A stretch of 64,000 nucleotides of DNA, taken from NCBI GenBank assembly GCA_029781865.1, contig JAKOVW010000007.1:1-64000 (forward strand). The letters run 5' to 3'. Numbering within the stretch: position 1 is the stretch's first letter; every line of letters starts with the position of its first letter. A program made the translations under genes and the position numbers. Of the stretch, positions 27,850 to 37,398 are shown one piece after another. The stretch is from Bacteroidota bacterium (GTDB lineage: Bacteria; Bacteroidota; Bacteroidia; Chitinophagales; Saprospiraceae). The notes under the pieces were generated by a model, which had not been told where the DNA came from, made no database searches, and saw only the letters and a program-made list of their open reading frames with translations.

Positions 27850-28530
27850 TTGAAGCCATATTTTAATCAACTGAAATCTGCATTTGAAGCTAATGCAAAT
27901 CCGGTATTGGCGGTTTCTATGAAGAAATACATGAGAGACCAGTTTGATTATTATGGAATTCCTTCGCCGCGACGAAAAGAAATTGTAAAAGAAATATTCG
28001 GATCATTCAAATTAAATGATAAGGTAAACTTTGCTGAATTTGTAGAATTATGTTGGTCACAACCACAAAGGGAATTTAAGTATGCTGCTATGGAAGTGAG
28101 CATTCGGCAAATCAGGAAAATGAATCCAGCTGATATTGGTTTATTTGAAAACCTGATTGCTAGAGATTCGTGGTGGGATACGGTGGATGGCCTCGCACCT
28201 CATATCATTGGTTCCATCATTCTTAACAATCCCGAGTTGAGAAATTTCTATTGCTCAAAATGGATAGAATCAGAAAATTTCTGGTATCAGCGTTCAGCAA
28301 TTATTTTGCAATTGATGTTCAGACAGCAAACGGATTTCGAATTGTTGTGTAAGCTCATTCTCCGGAGAGCCGACAGCAAAGAGTTTTTTGTCAGAAAAGC
28401 TTCCGGGTGGGCATTAAGACAATATTCCAAGATTGATCCGGATTCTGTCGAGCAATTTATTTTGAAAAATAAAATTTCACCATTAGCAGTCAGAGAAGGG
28501 ATGAGACTGATTCTGAAGAAGAAAATGTAA
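27850..28530 (+). CDS. DNA alkylation repair protein (AlkD-like HEAT repeat)
   Basis: A 226-aa all-helical protein of the AlkD/ALKBC DNA-glycosylase family. Visible family patterns: MKKYMRDQFDYYGIPSPRRK (about 25-44), ELCWSQPQREFKYAAMEV, SWWDTVDGLAPHIIG (active-site Trp/Asp region near 114-128), FWYQRSAIILQL and the C-terminal FVRKASGWALRQYSK. AlkD removes N3- and N7-alkyl purines without base flipping. The start is TTG at 27850, 28 bp after the upstream stop; the next ATG would remove about 24 residues of the first helix. Start is less certain than function. Confidence 0.88.
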   Translation: MKPYFNQLKSAFEANANPVLAVSMKKYMRDQFDYYGIPSPRRKEIVKEIFGSFKLNDKVNFAEFVELCWSQPQREFKYAAMEVSIRQIRKMNPADIGLFENLIARDSWWDTVDGLAPHIIGSIILNNPELRNFYCSKWIESENFWYQRSAIILQLMFRQQTDFELLCKLILRRADSKEFFVRKASGWALRQYSKIDPDSVEQFILKNKISPLAVREGMRLILKKKM

Positions 28531-28757
28531 AAGAGGAGGTTGGGGAAATTTAGTCTGTAGTCTATACGGTTTGAATTTAATTCAGACTTTTTAACAGATT
28601 CGCGATAAGAACAAACCAGGATCATTAATATCCTGATTGTATACTAGCTATGTCCCGTAATCCAACCTAAAAGCCTAAAAACCTAAAAGACTATAGACTA
28701 TACTGTTACGATCTAATCCGAATTCAAAATATTGAATTGTCTTAGTGAACTTTAATA

Positions 28758-29216
28758 TTACTTGTTGTATACCTTAAAATGTTTTGGATCATTTACTTTC
28801 AAAACATAAGACCGGGTACATGCTTCGTGTACATATTGATCATAACCTTCTACAATGCCACTGACAACGAATCGTTTGTTGGCCGGGTTTTTGATATCTC
28901 CGTATAATTCCAGGGGTACGCTTTCGCCAAATTCGATCTTAATCGTATAATCATAATCATCCGGATCTCTCGCAAATACAGTATTGCCGGCAGTCATTAT
29001 ATTATTATTTCCCAATTGAATTTCAAGGGTCATCATTTTGCCTTCACAAGGCATTTGCCTATGACACGGGCCTTTGCAATCCGGTCTTTTTAAGATGCCT
29101 TTGACACCCTTTACTACAGATCCGCCCGGAGTACAAGCAAATCCAATACAGGTAATCATGCAAAAACAAAACAGGATATTATTTATTATTTGGCGATACG
29201 AAATTAATTTCATCAT
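28758..29216 (-). CDS. Hypothetical lipoprotein behind the S46 peptidase
   Basis: A longer reading frame begins at 29276, but it would overlap the S46 peptidase gene by 26 bp. The double ATG at 29216/29213 gives a proper signal peptide (MMKLISYRQIINN then a hydrophobic run) and a lipobox-like IGFAC, so I place the start at 29216 (152 aa). The mature protein has a GPCHRQMPCEGKMMTLEI region with paired cysteines and a VEGYDQYVHEACTRSYVLKV end. No family assigned. The 34-bp gap suggests it shares a transcript with the peptidase. Confidence 0.65.
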   Translation of the reverse strand: MMKLISYRQIINNILFCFCMITCIGFACTPGGSVVKGVKGILKRPDCKGPCHRQMPCEGKMMTLEIQLGNNNIMTAGNTVFARDPDDYDYTIKIEFGESVPLELYGDIKNPANKRFVVSGIVEGYDQYVHEACTRSYVLKVNDPKHFKVYNK

Positions 29217-29250
29217 AATTTTAAGTTTACAACATTCAACGGGATATATT

Positions 29251-31314
29251 TTACTTTCCGGAAAGTTCATTGGCAAGGCGATCTGCTTTGTAAATATATT
29301 TCAAGGCAGCATAAATACCTCCTGCATGCACAGAAACAGTTCTGTTGGATACTTCATCATAAATAAAATTACCCGGAAGGGATTCAATGTTTCCATCAAA
29401 AATCAAACCAACCACTTCTTTGTTTTTATTGATCAAAGGACTTCCTGAATTTCCGCCAATAATGTCATTGGTAGAAACAATACAAATGGGAGCTTTTAAA
29501 AATTCAAGAGGTGGATTTTCCCATCGGGCAGGTAAAGACCATGGATATTTTTTATTGAATGAATAATAGCGATCATACAATCCAAAAAAAGTGGTTTTGT
29601 AAGGAGCTATGGTTCCATTGTAATTGTAGCCTTTGACTATTCCATCTGCGAGTCTGAGCGTGAATGTTGCATCAGGAGGTAGATTAGACCCTTTTACTTT
29701 GAACACGGCATTGGCAATTTTAGCTTCCAGTGATCTTCTTTTTGGTGTCGAATTTTGAAATGCGGAAACTGCTTCATTGTATTTTGGAGCAATAATCCTG
29801 GCTGCTTCCAGAATAGGATCATCAAATTTTTTAAATTTCTCAGCATCTTTTTTAAAGATTTTCTCCAGGTTACTGGTATCTGCAAAATCTGTTTTATCGA
29901 TCATTTTATTTGCAGCCTTTTCAGGCGTTTTTCCATCTAAAATCTGATCTATATATTTAAAATCAGGATGTTCAAATTTTTTATTTTCATTTAAAAATGC
30001 TTGGAGATACTCTCTTTCCTGGGGAGTGTTTAAGCCTTTGCACAAGTCCCTGATATCTGCTTTTATTTTTTCCAATGCACCGGCCTGAGTAGGGGCATTA
30101 AGCGCTTTTTCATATCTGGATAACGTAAACATCAGATTGACTGCTTTTCCTTTGATAGGGGAAGGGCCCAGTAAAGTAACAGCTGCTCCGTACTTACGTA
30201 AATTCTGAACCGCATTTTCCAATTCAACCCAGTAGTCTTCTCCTTTTAATTTTGTCTTGCTTCTGATTTCATCTTCAGTAGCCTTTTTGCGAGCCATTAA
30301 TTCAGGTGTTTTCAGGCCATTGAGAATTCCTGTAAATGCTTTGCTGCTGTTGGAAAGACCAAATATTTCATTGAGTAGATCGGTATTTGGATTCTTATCA
30401 TATTCTTTTTGAAGTATAGCGATGCGGTTATTCAACAAAGCCAATTGAGTCGGGAACCGAATGTCCCTGTCGTATTCAAGTTGTTTTGTAGTGCGGTAGC
30501 GTTCTGTATTGCCGGGATTTCCAATAACAAAGACAGGTTCGTTTTCTTCGGCACCTTCCGGTTTAAATTTAAAATAATTGGCACTGCAATTTACCGGATT
30601 TCCTTTTTCATCATATGCTCTCCAAAAGGTACAATCCAGGTCATATCGTGGATAAGTGAAATTGTCAGGATCGCCTCCAAAAAATCCCAGATCAGTTTCA
30701 GGAATGAATACCAAACGGATATCGCTGTATTTCTTATAACCATACAAACTGAATTTGCCGCCGCTATAAAAGGTTACTGATTGAATGCGCAGATCTTTCC
30801 AGCCATCTTTTGATTGATACTCGCGAGTGATTTGTGCGAGAGCAGAGTCCTGCAACACTTTGCGTTCAACATCATCCTTCGCTTTATTCATGCGGTCGAG
30901 AACTCTGTCAGAAACATCCGCAGTCATAATCATTTGTTCTACGAATAAGCCTTCTGCTTTTCGTTCATCGGCCATGGTCGCAGCGTAAAATCCATTTTTC
31001 TCAAAATTTTCACCTTCCTTTTGCAGTGGAGTTACAACATCCCTGGAACAATGATGATTTGTCATAATCAATCCATTCGGAGAAACAAAAGATGCTGAAC
31101 ACCAGCTGGCAAATCGCAATGCTGATTTGCGGGCATCATCAAACCATTTATCATCCGGGGTAAAGTTGTACGCTTCTTTGAACCATTCTTTTGGTGGGTG
31201 TTCAAAAGTCCACATTTTACCATAATCAAATCGTTTGGGTTCACTGGAATACTGGGCCGTCGACATATATTGGAAGCCCAAAACGAATAAAATAAAAAGA
31301 AGACGATTCATCAT
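29251..31314 (-). CDS. S46 family dipeptidyl-peptidase (DPP7/DPP11-like)
   Basis: A 687-aa periplasmic serine peptidase. Signal peptide (about 1-20), then the trypsin-like double-barrel fold split by a helical domain. The N-terminal His lies in TNHHC (87-88), the Asp region follows in DLGFFGGDPDNFTYPRYDLD (near 214-233), and the nucleophile Ser623 is in GGNSGSPLIN. The residue that separates DPP7 from DPP11 specificity (Gly versus Arg near GLIFDGN) appears as Phe-Asp-Gly-Asn, so I leave specificity open. These enzymes release dipeptides for growth on protein. It lies next to an M1 aminopeptidase gene. Confidence 0.94.
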   Translation of the reverse strand: MMNRLLFILFVLGFQYMSTAQYSSEPKRFDYGKMWTFEHPPKEWFKEAYNFTPDDKWFDDARKSALRFASWCSASFVSPNGLIMTNHHCSRDVVTPLQKEGENFEKNGFYAATMADERKAEGLFVEQMIMTADVSDRVLDRMNKAKDDVERKVLQDSALAQITREYQSKDGWKDLRIQSVTFYSGGKFSLYGYKKYSDIRLVFIPETDLGFFGGDPDNFTYPRYDLDCTFWRAYDEKGNPVNCSANYFKFKPEGAEENEPVFVIGNPGNTERYRTTKQLEYDRDIRFPTQLALLNNRIAILQKEYDKNPNTDLLNEIFGLSNSSKAFTGILNGLKTPELMARKKATEDEIRSKTKLKGEDYWVELENAVQNLRKYGAAVTLLGPSPIKGKAVNLMFTLSRYEKALNAPTQAGALEKIKADIRDLCKGLNTPQEREYLQAFLNENKKFEHPDFKYIDQILDGKTPEKAANKMIDKTDFADTSNLEKIFKKDAEKFKKFDDPILEAARIIAPKYNEAVSAFQNSTPKRRSLEAKIANAVFKVKGSNLPPDATFTLRLADGIVKGYNYNGTIAPYKTTFFGLYDRYYSFNKKYPWSLPARWENPPLEFLKAPICIVSTNDIIGGNSGSPLINKNKEVVGLIFDGNIESLPGNFIYDEVSNRTVSVHAGGIYAALKYIYKADRLANELSGK

Positions 31315-31401
31315 ATAATATATTGATTTATAATAATTTTAAGAATGGAAGACATTCAGGTTTTACGTTTAAAATTCATGAGCCTGAAGCTAAATTTCGG
31401 G

Positions 31402-31409
31402 CAAAGATA
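31402..31409 (-). promoter_or_regulatory. Bacteroidota -7 promoter element for the S46 gene
   Basis: The minus strand reads TATCTTTG, 88 bp before the S46 start codon and just beyond the end of the M1 gene, so the S46 gene may have its own promoter. Confidence 0.45.
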
Positions 31410-31430
31410 ATAATTACGAATCTTTTCGTA

Positions 31431-33299
31431 TTAATTTTTTCCCTGGAGCAATTCCTGTACGGATTCCAGGGCTATAGGGTGGTATCCGGCTTTAGCCATA
31501 TCAAAAATACTCAGAGCGGCTTGCTCCATCTGGTTTTCTTTCATTGCTTTATAAATGGGTAGTAAATACTTTCTTCTTCCGGTCTTCATCAAAAAGTGAT
31601 TAATCGGTATAAATAGTTGTAATCCATAGTTGTTTTTAATCGCATATTCAAACCAGGCACATTGAATTTCAGCATTCCTAGCATATAAATAATACCGTGC
31701 ATCGAGGCTTTTGCATCGCTCCGTATTTTTATCCATTGGCAAACTGCGAATGAAATAAATCCATTCGTGCGTACTCCATTTGGCTGTTTTCAGAGAATCA
31801 AAGTTGGAATGCTTTAGAAATGATGCTAATTCAGAGTCGATTTGTTTAAATTTAAGATCATCATATCCGGGTTTATAAGCTATCCATCCAGTATTGAAAA
31901 TCCATTGTTTAACCGTATCAGTTAAGCCGGGCTGGTCCTTGATAAGCTGCTGTTCAACAAACTGAAAAAATCCTTCAGATGTATTAGATTTAAATTTGAA
32001 GTGTTCAAAGTAGGTTTTCAGAAATGCATCGAATTGCTGACGTCCAAATCGTTCTTCCAAAAAACGCAGCAATGCTTTACCTTTTTCATATGCGATATCC
32101 GACATGGCATCTTCAGGATCCCGGTTTTTCAAATCTAATTTTAATTTGGTCAATGGATTATCGGGGCCCATTTCATCCATTGTTTTTTTGAGATCCTGCA
32201 AACCCAGGATGCTTAACATATCTGCATATTCTTTTCCATAAAGGGATTCCATAATCCGGCTTTCAAAATAAGTAGTGAATCCTTCATTCAGCCAGAAGTC
32301 ATTCCAACTCGCATTGGTTACAAGATTACCCGACCAGGAATGTGCAAGTTCATGCGCCAGCAATGACGTTAGACTTTTATCACCAACGATGACAGAAGGT
32401 GTTAAAAAGGTCATTCTTGGATTTTCCATTCCACCGAAGGGAAAACTTGAAGGCAATACTATGACGTCATATCGATTCCAGGGATATGGGCCATAAAGAT
32501 TTTCTGCGGTGGTCAGCATTCTTTCGAGATCCGTAAATTCAACTGCGGCTTGATCAAGTAATTCCGGTTCTGCATAGACACCTGTGCGCTCGCCAATCTT
32601 TTTAAAACTAAAATCTCCGACGGCTAATGCTAATAAATAAGCCGGAATAGGCAGTTCCATATTGAATTCATAAATTCCGTCCTTATTTTTTTGTTGAACA
32701 TTGCTTGCGCTCATTACGGCCATCATGCCTTTTGGCACCTGCACTTTGGCATGATAAGTAAATCGCATGCCGGGTCCGTCCGGACAGGGAATCCAGGATC
32801 TTGCAAAAATGGACTGGCTTTGAGTAAATAAAAATGGATATTCTTTACTTCGGGTTTGTTCTTTTGGCAGCCATTGCAATGCTTTGGAATAATTTCCGGT
32901 AGAATAATGAATGCAGACCTTTTGCGTAGATGGCTTCAATTCAATTTTGATTGCAGCACCTAAAATGGAGTCTTTTGGTTCAATCTGAAAAGAAGCTGTG
33001 CTCGTATTTCCATCTTGTATGATTTGAATATCCTGAATATTCAATCCCATATTGTCCAATATTAATTCATTTCCCTGATTTTGTCCAAGATCATAACAAG
33101 CAATACCTTCCATATTCCTGGTTTCAAAATTGACTTTCAGATTCAGGTCGAGGTGATTGACATTGGTAATCGATGGTTTTGAAAAACTATGGGGATCTTC
33201 TTCGTAAACCACCGGTTCCGTTTTCTTTAATTCTTGTTTACAGCAAATGATCAGAATCGCACAGAAGAACAATAAAGTGAAACAGGGTCGTCTTTTCAT
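31431..33299 (-). CDS. M1 family metallopeptidase, lipoprotein
   Basis: The frame is open to 33416, but the ATG at 33299 gives a good signal peptide (MKRRPCFTLLFFCAILIIC) with a lipobox ending at Cys19/20, so I use this start (622 aa). The M1 aminopeptidase/LTA4-hydrolase-like fold is clear: exopeptidase motif GGMENPRM, zinc site HELAH (His316, Glu317, His320) with the third ligand in WLNEGFTTYFE, and an ARM-repeat C-terminus. It should cut N-terminal residues from peptides in the periplasm or at the surface. It precedes the S46 peptidase gene on the same strand, and together they suggest extracellular protein use. Confidence 0.92.
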   Translation of the reverse strand: MKRRPCFTLLFFCAILIICCKQELKKTEPVVYEEDPHSFSKPSITNVNHLDLNLKVNFETRNMEGIACYDLGQNQGNELILDNMGLNIQDIQIIQDGNTSTASFQIEPKDSILGAAIKIELKPSTQKVCIHYSTGNYSKALQWLPKEQTRSKEYPFLFTQSQSIFARSWIPCPDGPGMRFTYHAKVQVPKGMMAVMSASNVQQKNKDGIYEFNMELPIPAYLLALAVGDFSFKKIGERTGVYAEPELLDQAAVEFTDLERMLTTAENLYGPYPWNRYDVIVLPSSFPFGGMENPRMTFLTPSVIVGDKSLTSLLAHELAHSWSGNLVTNASWNDFWLNEGFTTYFESRIMESLYGKEYADMLSILGLQDLKKTMDEMGPDNPLTKLKLDLKNRDPEDAMSDIAYEKGKALLRFLEERFGRQQFDAFLKTYFEHFKFKSNTSEGFFQFVEQQLIKDQPGLTDTVKQWIFNTGWIAYKPGYDDLKFKQIDSELASFLKHSNFDSLKTAKWSTHEWIYFIRSLPMDKNTERCKSLDARYYLYARNAEIQCAWFEYAIKNNYGLQLFIPINHFLMKTGRRKYLLPIYKAMKENQMEQAALSIFDMAKAGYHPIALESVQELLQGKN

Positions 33300-33303
33300 T
33301 CCG

Positions 33304-33311
33304 CAAAAGTA
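33304..33311 (-). promoter_or_regulatory. -7-like element directly before the M1 start
   Basis: The minus strand reads TACTTTTG ending 5 bp before the ATG. It matches TAnnTTTG and would give an almost leaderless transcript if used. This position also supports the shorter start of the M1 gene. Confidence 0.35.
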
Positions 33312-33433
33312 GTTCATTTTTTCAAAGACCTCCGGCTTTGAAATGCTCTCACCCTGATCACAAGTTGATTTACATTGCATGCCTGAATAAATGCTATAAT
33401 AATGTGATGGAATCATCCCAAATGGATGAAACC

Positions 33434-34093
33434 CTATAACTCATTTATGGTGTGAGTTGAAAGCGAATGCAGATAAGAATAAGCTTCAGGACCTAAATGG
33501 AATATCAAATCGAGTATACTGAGGTTGGGGAGAAATCCCGTTGATGCAGAAAATACCTGGTAATATTCCGGGATTGTAAACATTCTGCTATTGCTGAATT
33601 TCCGCCTGGATCTTAAATCCTGTATCCCATGACCAGCCTTAAGCTGATATTCTTCAGTAAGCAGTATTTCCCAATGAAGTTGCAGAGCGGATTCAATAAA
33701 TCTCCAGGTTTTTAAATTCAAATCAAACAAATAGGTGCATTCAGAAAATAATACTGCTTCAATTAATTCTTTGTAGTAGATAAAAAAAGCCGATTTTCCA
33801 TAAGAGGATTGTAAGGCTTTCCAATGAATAGTGGGCCAGTTTAAATCATATGAAATTTTGACTTCCAGGATAGGTTGCTGATTGTTTTTGCCTTTCACAA
33901 GAGGTACAGATAAATTGAGTAAGCCTTGATGTGATCCGATTTGATACCGGTTTCTAAATGATCTTTTCTGATAATTCTCATGTGCCTCAAAAATAACCGC
34001 CTTTTTGTTTATGCAATAACTTACGGTCTCAATGGGGGGAAAGATCTGGGTTTCAATAAGAATGTTTTGATAATTTTGCGGAGACGAAGGCAT
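33434..34093 (-). CDS. WbqC family protein
   Basis: A 219-aa protein of the WbqC-like family (PF08889): N-terminal IETQIFPPIETVSYC, the conserved SFRNRYQIGSHQGLLNLSVP, WPTIHWKALQSSYGKSAFF and the YYKELIEAVLF helix. The family is common in Bacteroidota and named from an O-antigen cluster, but its activity is not proven. The usual N-terminal Tyr-x-Pro start of the family is matched here by Phe-Pro-Pro. It lies next to peptidase genes; no polysaccharide genes adjoin it. Confidence 0.88.
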   Translation of the reverse strand: MPSSPQNYQNILIETQIFPPIETVSYCINKKAVIFEAHENYQKRSFRNRYQIGSHQGLLNLSVPLVKGKNNQQPILEVKISYDLNWPTIHWKALQSSYGKSAFFIYYKELIEAVLFSECTYLFDLNLKTWRFIESALQLHWEILLTEEYQLKAGHGIQDLRSRRKFSNSRMFTIPEYYQVFSASTGFLPNLSILDLIFHLGPEAYSYLHSLSTHTINEL

Positions 34094-34259
34094 TCGGAAA
34101 CAGATTGAGGATTTTAGAAAGTTTTACCTGCGAGTGTTTTTATTAAATGATTCATTTTTATAAATTAGAATTAAGTTGATATCCGTATACATGTTTTCGC
34201 TCTTAGTTTCAGCCCAAGCTAAAATGATAAACTAAGAAAGCATAGCTCTTCAATCGACC

Positions 34260-35501
34260 ATGCAAAGTTACTTACAAAAGCAAGCATACTGTGATAAATT
34301 GATTTCTGCTGATCCGCCCCGCAATCTGGCGGCTATAGTGGTCATACCAGCTTTCAACGAAGCTGAATTGTCGAAATCGATTGATTCTGTATTGAATTGT
34401 GAGCCGGTAAATGGTGTAGTTGAAATTATTCCAATACTCAATTTGCCTCAATCTTCAGCACCTGACATTGTTGACTTTCATGAACAGCAGTATGCATTGA
34501 TTTCAAAATTAGCGGAAGCACATCGATTTAATTCCATCCGCATTCATGCTGTTCCTCCTGTTGTATTACCAGATAAACTTGCAGGAGTTGGACTAGCCCG
34601 TAAAATTGGGATGGATGAAGCTGTCAGGCGATTTGAGTTCCTGTATAAAAACGGAATCATAATCAATTTTGATGCGGATTGCACGTGTCACAGGAATTAC
34701 CTGAGCGAACTGATAGCCTATATGGATCAACAAATGCTCTATCAGGCAGTTTCTATTGGCTTTGAGCACAGATGGGATTCGTTGGGTGATTTGCAAAAAG
34801 AAGCGATACAATTGTATGAACTGCATCTTCGCGCATATATCGGATGGCAGAAATACTATGGTTATCCGTACGCTTTTCAAACCCTGGGATCTTGTTTTGC
34901 GGTTCGCTCCAAAGCATATCAGGAACAGGGTGGGATGAATAGAAGAAAAGCCGGTGAGGATTTTTATTTTCTTCACAAGTACAGCATACATGGAACGCTT
35001 GGAGAATTAAACATGCCGTTGGTTTATCCTTCAGGACGAATTTCGCATAGGGTGCCATTCGGCACAGGCAAAGCAGTATATGATATATTACATACAGCGA
35101 CTCCTTATAAAACGTATAATCCGGAAGCCATCCGTTCATTTATTCAGTATATGTCTGAGGTTCGGAATTCATATGATCAATTTAGGCAAGGCCTTTCTTT
35201 CCATGCGATTGAATCCTCAGAAAGCATGAAATTATATCTTGACCAAAATGAATTTAAAGATGCACTTGGATTGGCGTTGCAAAACAGCTCCGGCGAATTT
35301 TCATTCGCAAACAGAATCTCCAAATGGTTTGAACCGTTTCGTTTGATGAAATACCTTCATTTTGCAAGGGAAAGAGGATTTCCGGATGTCGATGTACATG
35401 ATTCAGCGCAACATCTACTCCGTTCACATGGTGTCAACAAATTGGATTTATCCCGTGCAACAGAAACTTTATTGGGTCAAATAAGGCAAGCTTCGTTTTG
35501 A
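34260..35501 (+). CDS. Family 2 glycosyltransferase
   Basis: A 413-aa soluble GT-A type glycosyltransferase. AIVVIPAFNEAELSKSIDSV near residues 24-43 is the nucleotide-binding start of the GT2 fold, NFDADCTCHRNYL (near 139-151) holds the DxD-type metal motif, and QTLGSCFAVRSKAYQEQGG (near 207-225) with GEDFYFLHK (233-241) matches the acceptor/catalytic ED motif. No membrane helices. Substrate unknown. It is followed by aroC 66 bp downstream; they may share a promoter, but no functional link is evident. Confidence 0.86.
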   Translation: MQSYLQKQAYCDKLISADPPRNLAAIVVIPAFNEAELSKSIDSVLNCEPVNGVVEIIPILNLPQSSAPDIVDFHEQQYALISKLAEAHRFNSIRIHAVPPVVLPDKLAGVGLARKIGMDEAVRRFEFLYKNGIIINFDADCTCHRNYLSELIAYMDQQMLYQAVSIGFEHRWDSLGDLQKEAIQLYELHLRAYIGWQKYYGYPYAFQTLGSCFAVRSKAYQEQGGMNRRKAGEDFYFLHKYSIHGTLGELNMPLVYPSGRISHRVPFGTGKAVYDILHTATPYKTYNPEAIRSFIQYMSEVRNSYDQFRQGLSFHAIESSESMKLYLDQNEFKDALGLALQNSSGEFSFANRISKWFEPFRLMKYLHFARERGFPDVDVHDSAQHLLRSHGVNKLDLSRATETLLGQIRQASF

Positions 35502-35567
35502 GCACATCAGCAAAGTGAGCCGTAATGGGAAATGAGCTTAGATTTGTATTGAAATGAAATTTAAAGT

Positions 35568-36542
35568 ATGAATGCATTCGGACAGGAATTCAGAGTAATG
35601 ATATATGGAGAGTCACATGGACCTTCAGTAGGGATTATAGTTGACGGAGTGCCTCCGGGGATTGCATTGAAGAATGAAGACTTTATTGCAGACCTTGACC
35701 GTCGCAGGCCGGGATCTGCAGGAACGACAACCCGCAAAGAAGAAGATCTTCCTAAACTGATTTCAGGTGTATTTAATGAATTTACTACGGGCTCTCCGTT
35801 GAACATTCAATTTGAAAACAGAGATGTAAGATCTATAGATTATTCCGCCATTAAAAATCATCCTCGGCCCGGGCACGCCGATTTTGTTGCGTATAAAAAA
35901 TACAAAGGGTATAATGATTACAGGGGAGGTGGTCATTTTAGCGGACGACTTACTGTAGCATTGGTTGCGGCAGGGGTCATTGCAAAAAAAATAATTCAGC
36001 CGATGCATATTGAAGCCATACTCAGTGAAGCAGGAGGACAAACTGATATTAGCAAAGCAGTAGAACAAGCAATCAATCAGGAAGACAGCATTGGTGGAAT
36101 AGTGAGTTGCAGGGTAGTGAATGTGCCCATTGGCCTGGGAGAGCCTTTTTTTAATTCTGTGGAATCACAGATCAGTCATTTGATTTTTTCCATTCCAGCT
36201 GTAAAAGGAATAGAATTCGGAAGTGGATTTGCAGCTGCGCGCATGAAAGGATCAGAACATAATGATCCGATTATAGATTCGAGTGGTAAAACAGCATCCA
36301 ATTTTGCGGGTGGTATCAACGGAGGAATTACCAATGGAAATGATATACAATTCAGAGTTGCCATAAAACCAACAAGCAGCATCCGAAAGGAACAAGAATC
36401 TTTGAATTTGGAAAAGGAACTGATTGAGACATTTCAGATTGAAGGCAGGCATGATGCCTGTATTGCCTTGCGAGTGCCCGTGATCGTGGAAGCAGTTACA
36501 GCGATTGTTCTTGCAGATTTGCATTTGACCCAGGTGAGGTAG
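35568..36542 (+). CDS. aroC: Chorismate synthase
   Basis: A 324-aa enzyme that makes chorismate from EPSP using reduced FMN, the last step of the shikimate pathway. Signatures: GESHGPSVGIIVDGVPPG (about 16-33), DRRRPGSAGTTTRKEED, RPGHADFVAYKKY and YRGGGHFSGRLTVALVAAGV, and the third signature RHDACIALRVPVIVEA. It is at the short end of the family range (about 325-365 aa), with all signature regions intact. A bidirectional terminator follows. Confidence 0.97.
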   Translation: MNAFGQEFRVMIYGESHGPSVGIIVDGVPPGIALKNEDFIADLDRRRPGSAGTTTRKEEDLPKLISGVFNEFTTGSPLNIQFENRDVRSIDYSAIKNHPRPGHADFVAYKKYKGYNDYRGGGHFSGRLTVALVAAGVIAKKIIQPMHIEAILSEAGGQTDISKAVEQAINQEDSIGGIVSCRVVNVPIGLGEPFFNSVESQISHLIFSIPAVKGIEFGSGFAAARMKGSEHNDPIIDSSGKTASNFAGGINGGITNGNDIQFRVAIKPTSSIRKEQESLNLEKELIETFQIEGRHDACIALRVPVIVEAVTAIVLADLHLTQVR

Positions 36543-36600
36543 CGGCAACGAATTTCAATTAACTACATAGTTTGTTGTGCCAAGTGTAGAGGCAAAAAAA

Positions 36601-36629
36601 AAACTCCGCCTGCAGAGCAAGCGGAGTTT
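36601..36629. terminator. Bidirectional intrinsic terminator (aroC / histone-like gene)
   Basis: AAACTCCGC, 11-nt loop, GCGGAGTTT: a 9-bp stem with an A run on the left (36594-36603) and TTTT on the right. It serves aroC on the plus strand and the histone-like gene on the minus strand. Confidence 0.85.
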
Positions 36630-36648
36630 TACTATAAAGATTAAGTCT

Positions 36649-37116
36649 TTAAGACATCATCATATCTCCCATTGGCGCCATTACTGGAGCCGCTGGAGGA
36701 CTAGCTTTCTTCCTGCCTTTAGATGCTGACTTCTTGGGGCCAGCTTTCTTTGCAGGAGCTTTCTTAGCGGTTGCTTTTTTAGCACCACCTTTCTTTGCCG
36801 TAGCTCTCTTCTTAGCTGGAGCTCTTTTCTTAGCAGTTGCTTTTTTAGCACCACCTTTCTTAGCTGCGCCTTTTCTAGCGGTTGCTTTTTTAGCACCACC
36901 TTTCTTAGCTGCACCTTTTCTAGCGGTCGCTTTTTTAGCACCAGCTTTTCTAGCTGCGCCTTTTTTAGCAGTTGCTCTTTTTTTAGCCGGAGCTCTTTTC
37001 TTAGCAGTTGCTTTTTTAGCGCCTGCTTTTTTAGCTGGAGCTCTTTTCTTAGCAGTTGCTTTTTTTGCACCAGCCTTTCTTGTAGTTTTCTTAGCAGTTG
37101 AACGTGCTTTTGCCAT
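36649..37116 (-). CDS. Histone H1-like Lys/Ala-repeat protein
   Basis: A 155-aa protein made almost wholly of Lys, Ala, Pro, Gly, Arg and Thr in degenerate units such as [13 protein letters not shown] and [15 protein letters not shown], resembling the C-terminal tail of histone H1 and bacterial Hc1/Hc2-like proteins. It is strongly basic and disordered, so it probably binds DNA or RNA and compacts the nucleoid. The C-terminus changes to a Pro/Met-rich, non-basic tail ([11 protein letters not shown]). At DNA level the gene is a tandem array; several out-of-frame ORFs on both strands are by-products. The AT-rich upstream region (37117-37398) has many T and A runs. Confidence 0.85.
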   Translation of the reverse strand: MAKARSTAKKTTRKAGAKKATAKKRAPAKKAGAKKATAKKRAPAKKRATAKKGAARKAGAKKATARKGAAKKGGAKKATARKGAAKKGGAKKATAKKRAPAKKRATAKKGGAKKATAKKAPAKKAGPKKSASKGRKKASPPAAPVMAPMGDMMMS

Positions 37117-37398
37117 GATTACTTTTTTAACGTTAAAAAATAAAAATTTAAAATCAATTTGATTTTTAAAAACAACTATTCATTTTCAAAAATCTTACCA
37201 AAGGTATAACTTTTTTTAAATATGCAAATTTTTTTTAATATTTTTTTACTAAAAGTGCATTTTTAATTCACTTTTTTATCATTTTTCATGAAATGAAGTG
37301 AAATCATGCATGCAAATTTTATAAAATTGGTTCATTTCAATTGTTTTTTGACAATCATAACACATCGTTTCATTCTTCAACATGATAAATGAATGAAT

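Noticed and set aside
34593-35139. Two overlapping minus-strand ORFs (about 130 codons each) inside the glycosyltransferase gene
   Set aside because: Both are antisense shadows of a clear GT2 gene with no recognisable domain.
36734-37162. Long plus-strand ORF opposite the histone-like gene
   Set aside because: It is the antisense reading of the Lys/Ala repeats (Phe/Leu/Ala-rich low complexity) and has no independent support.
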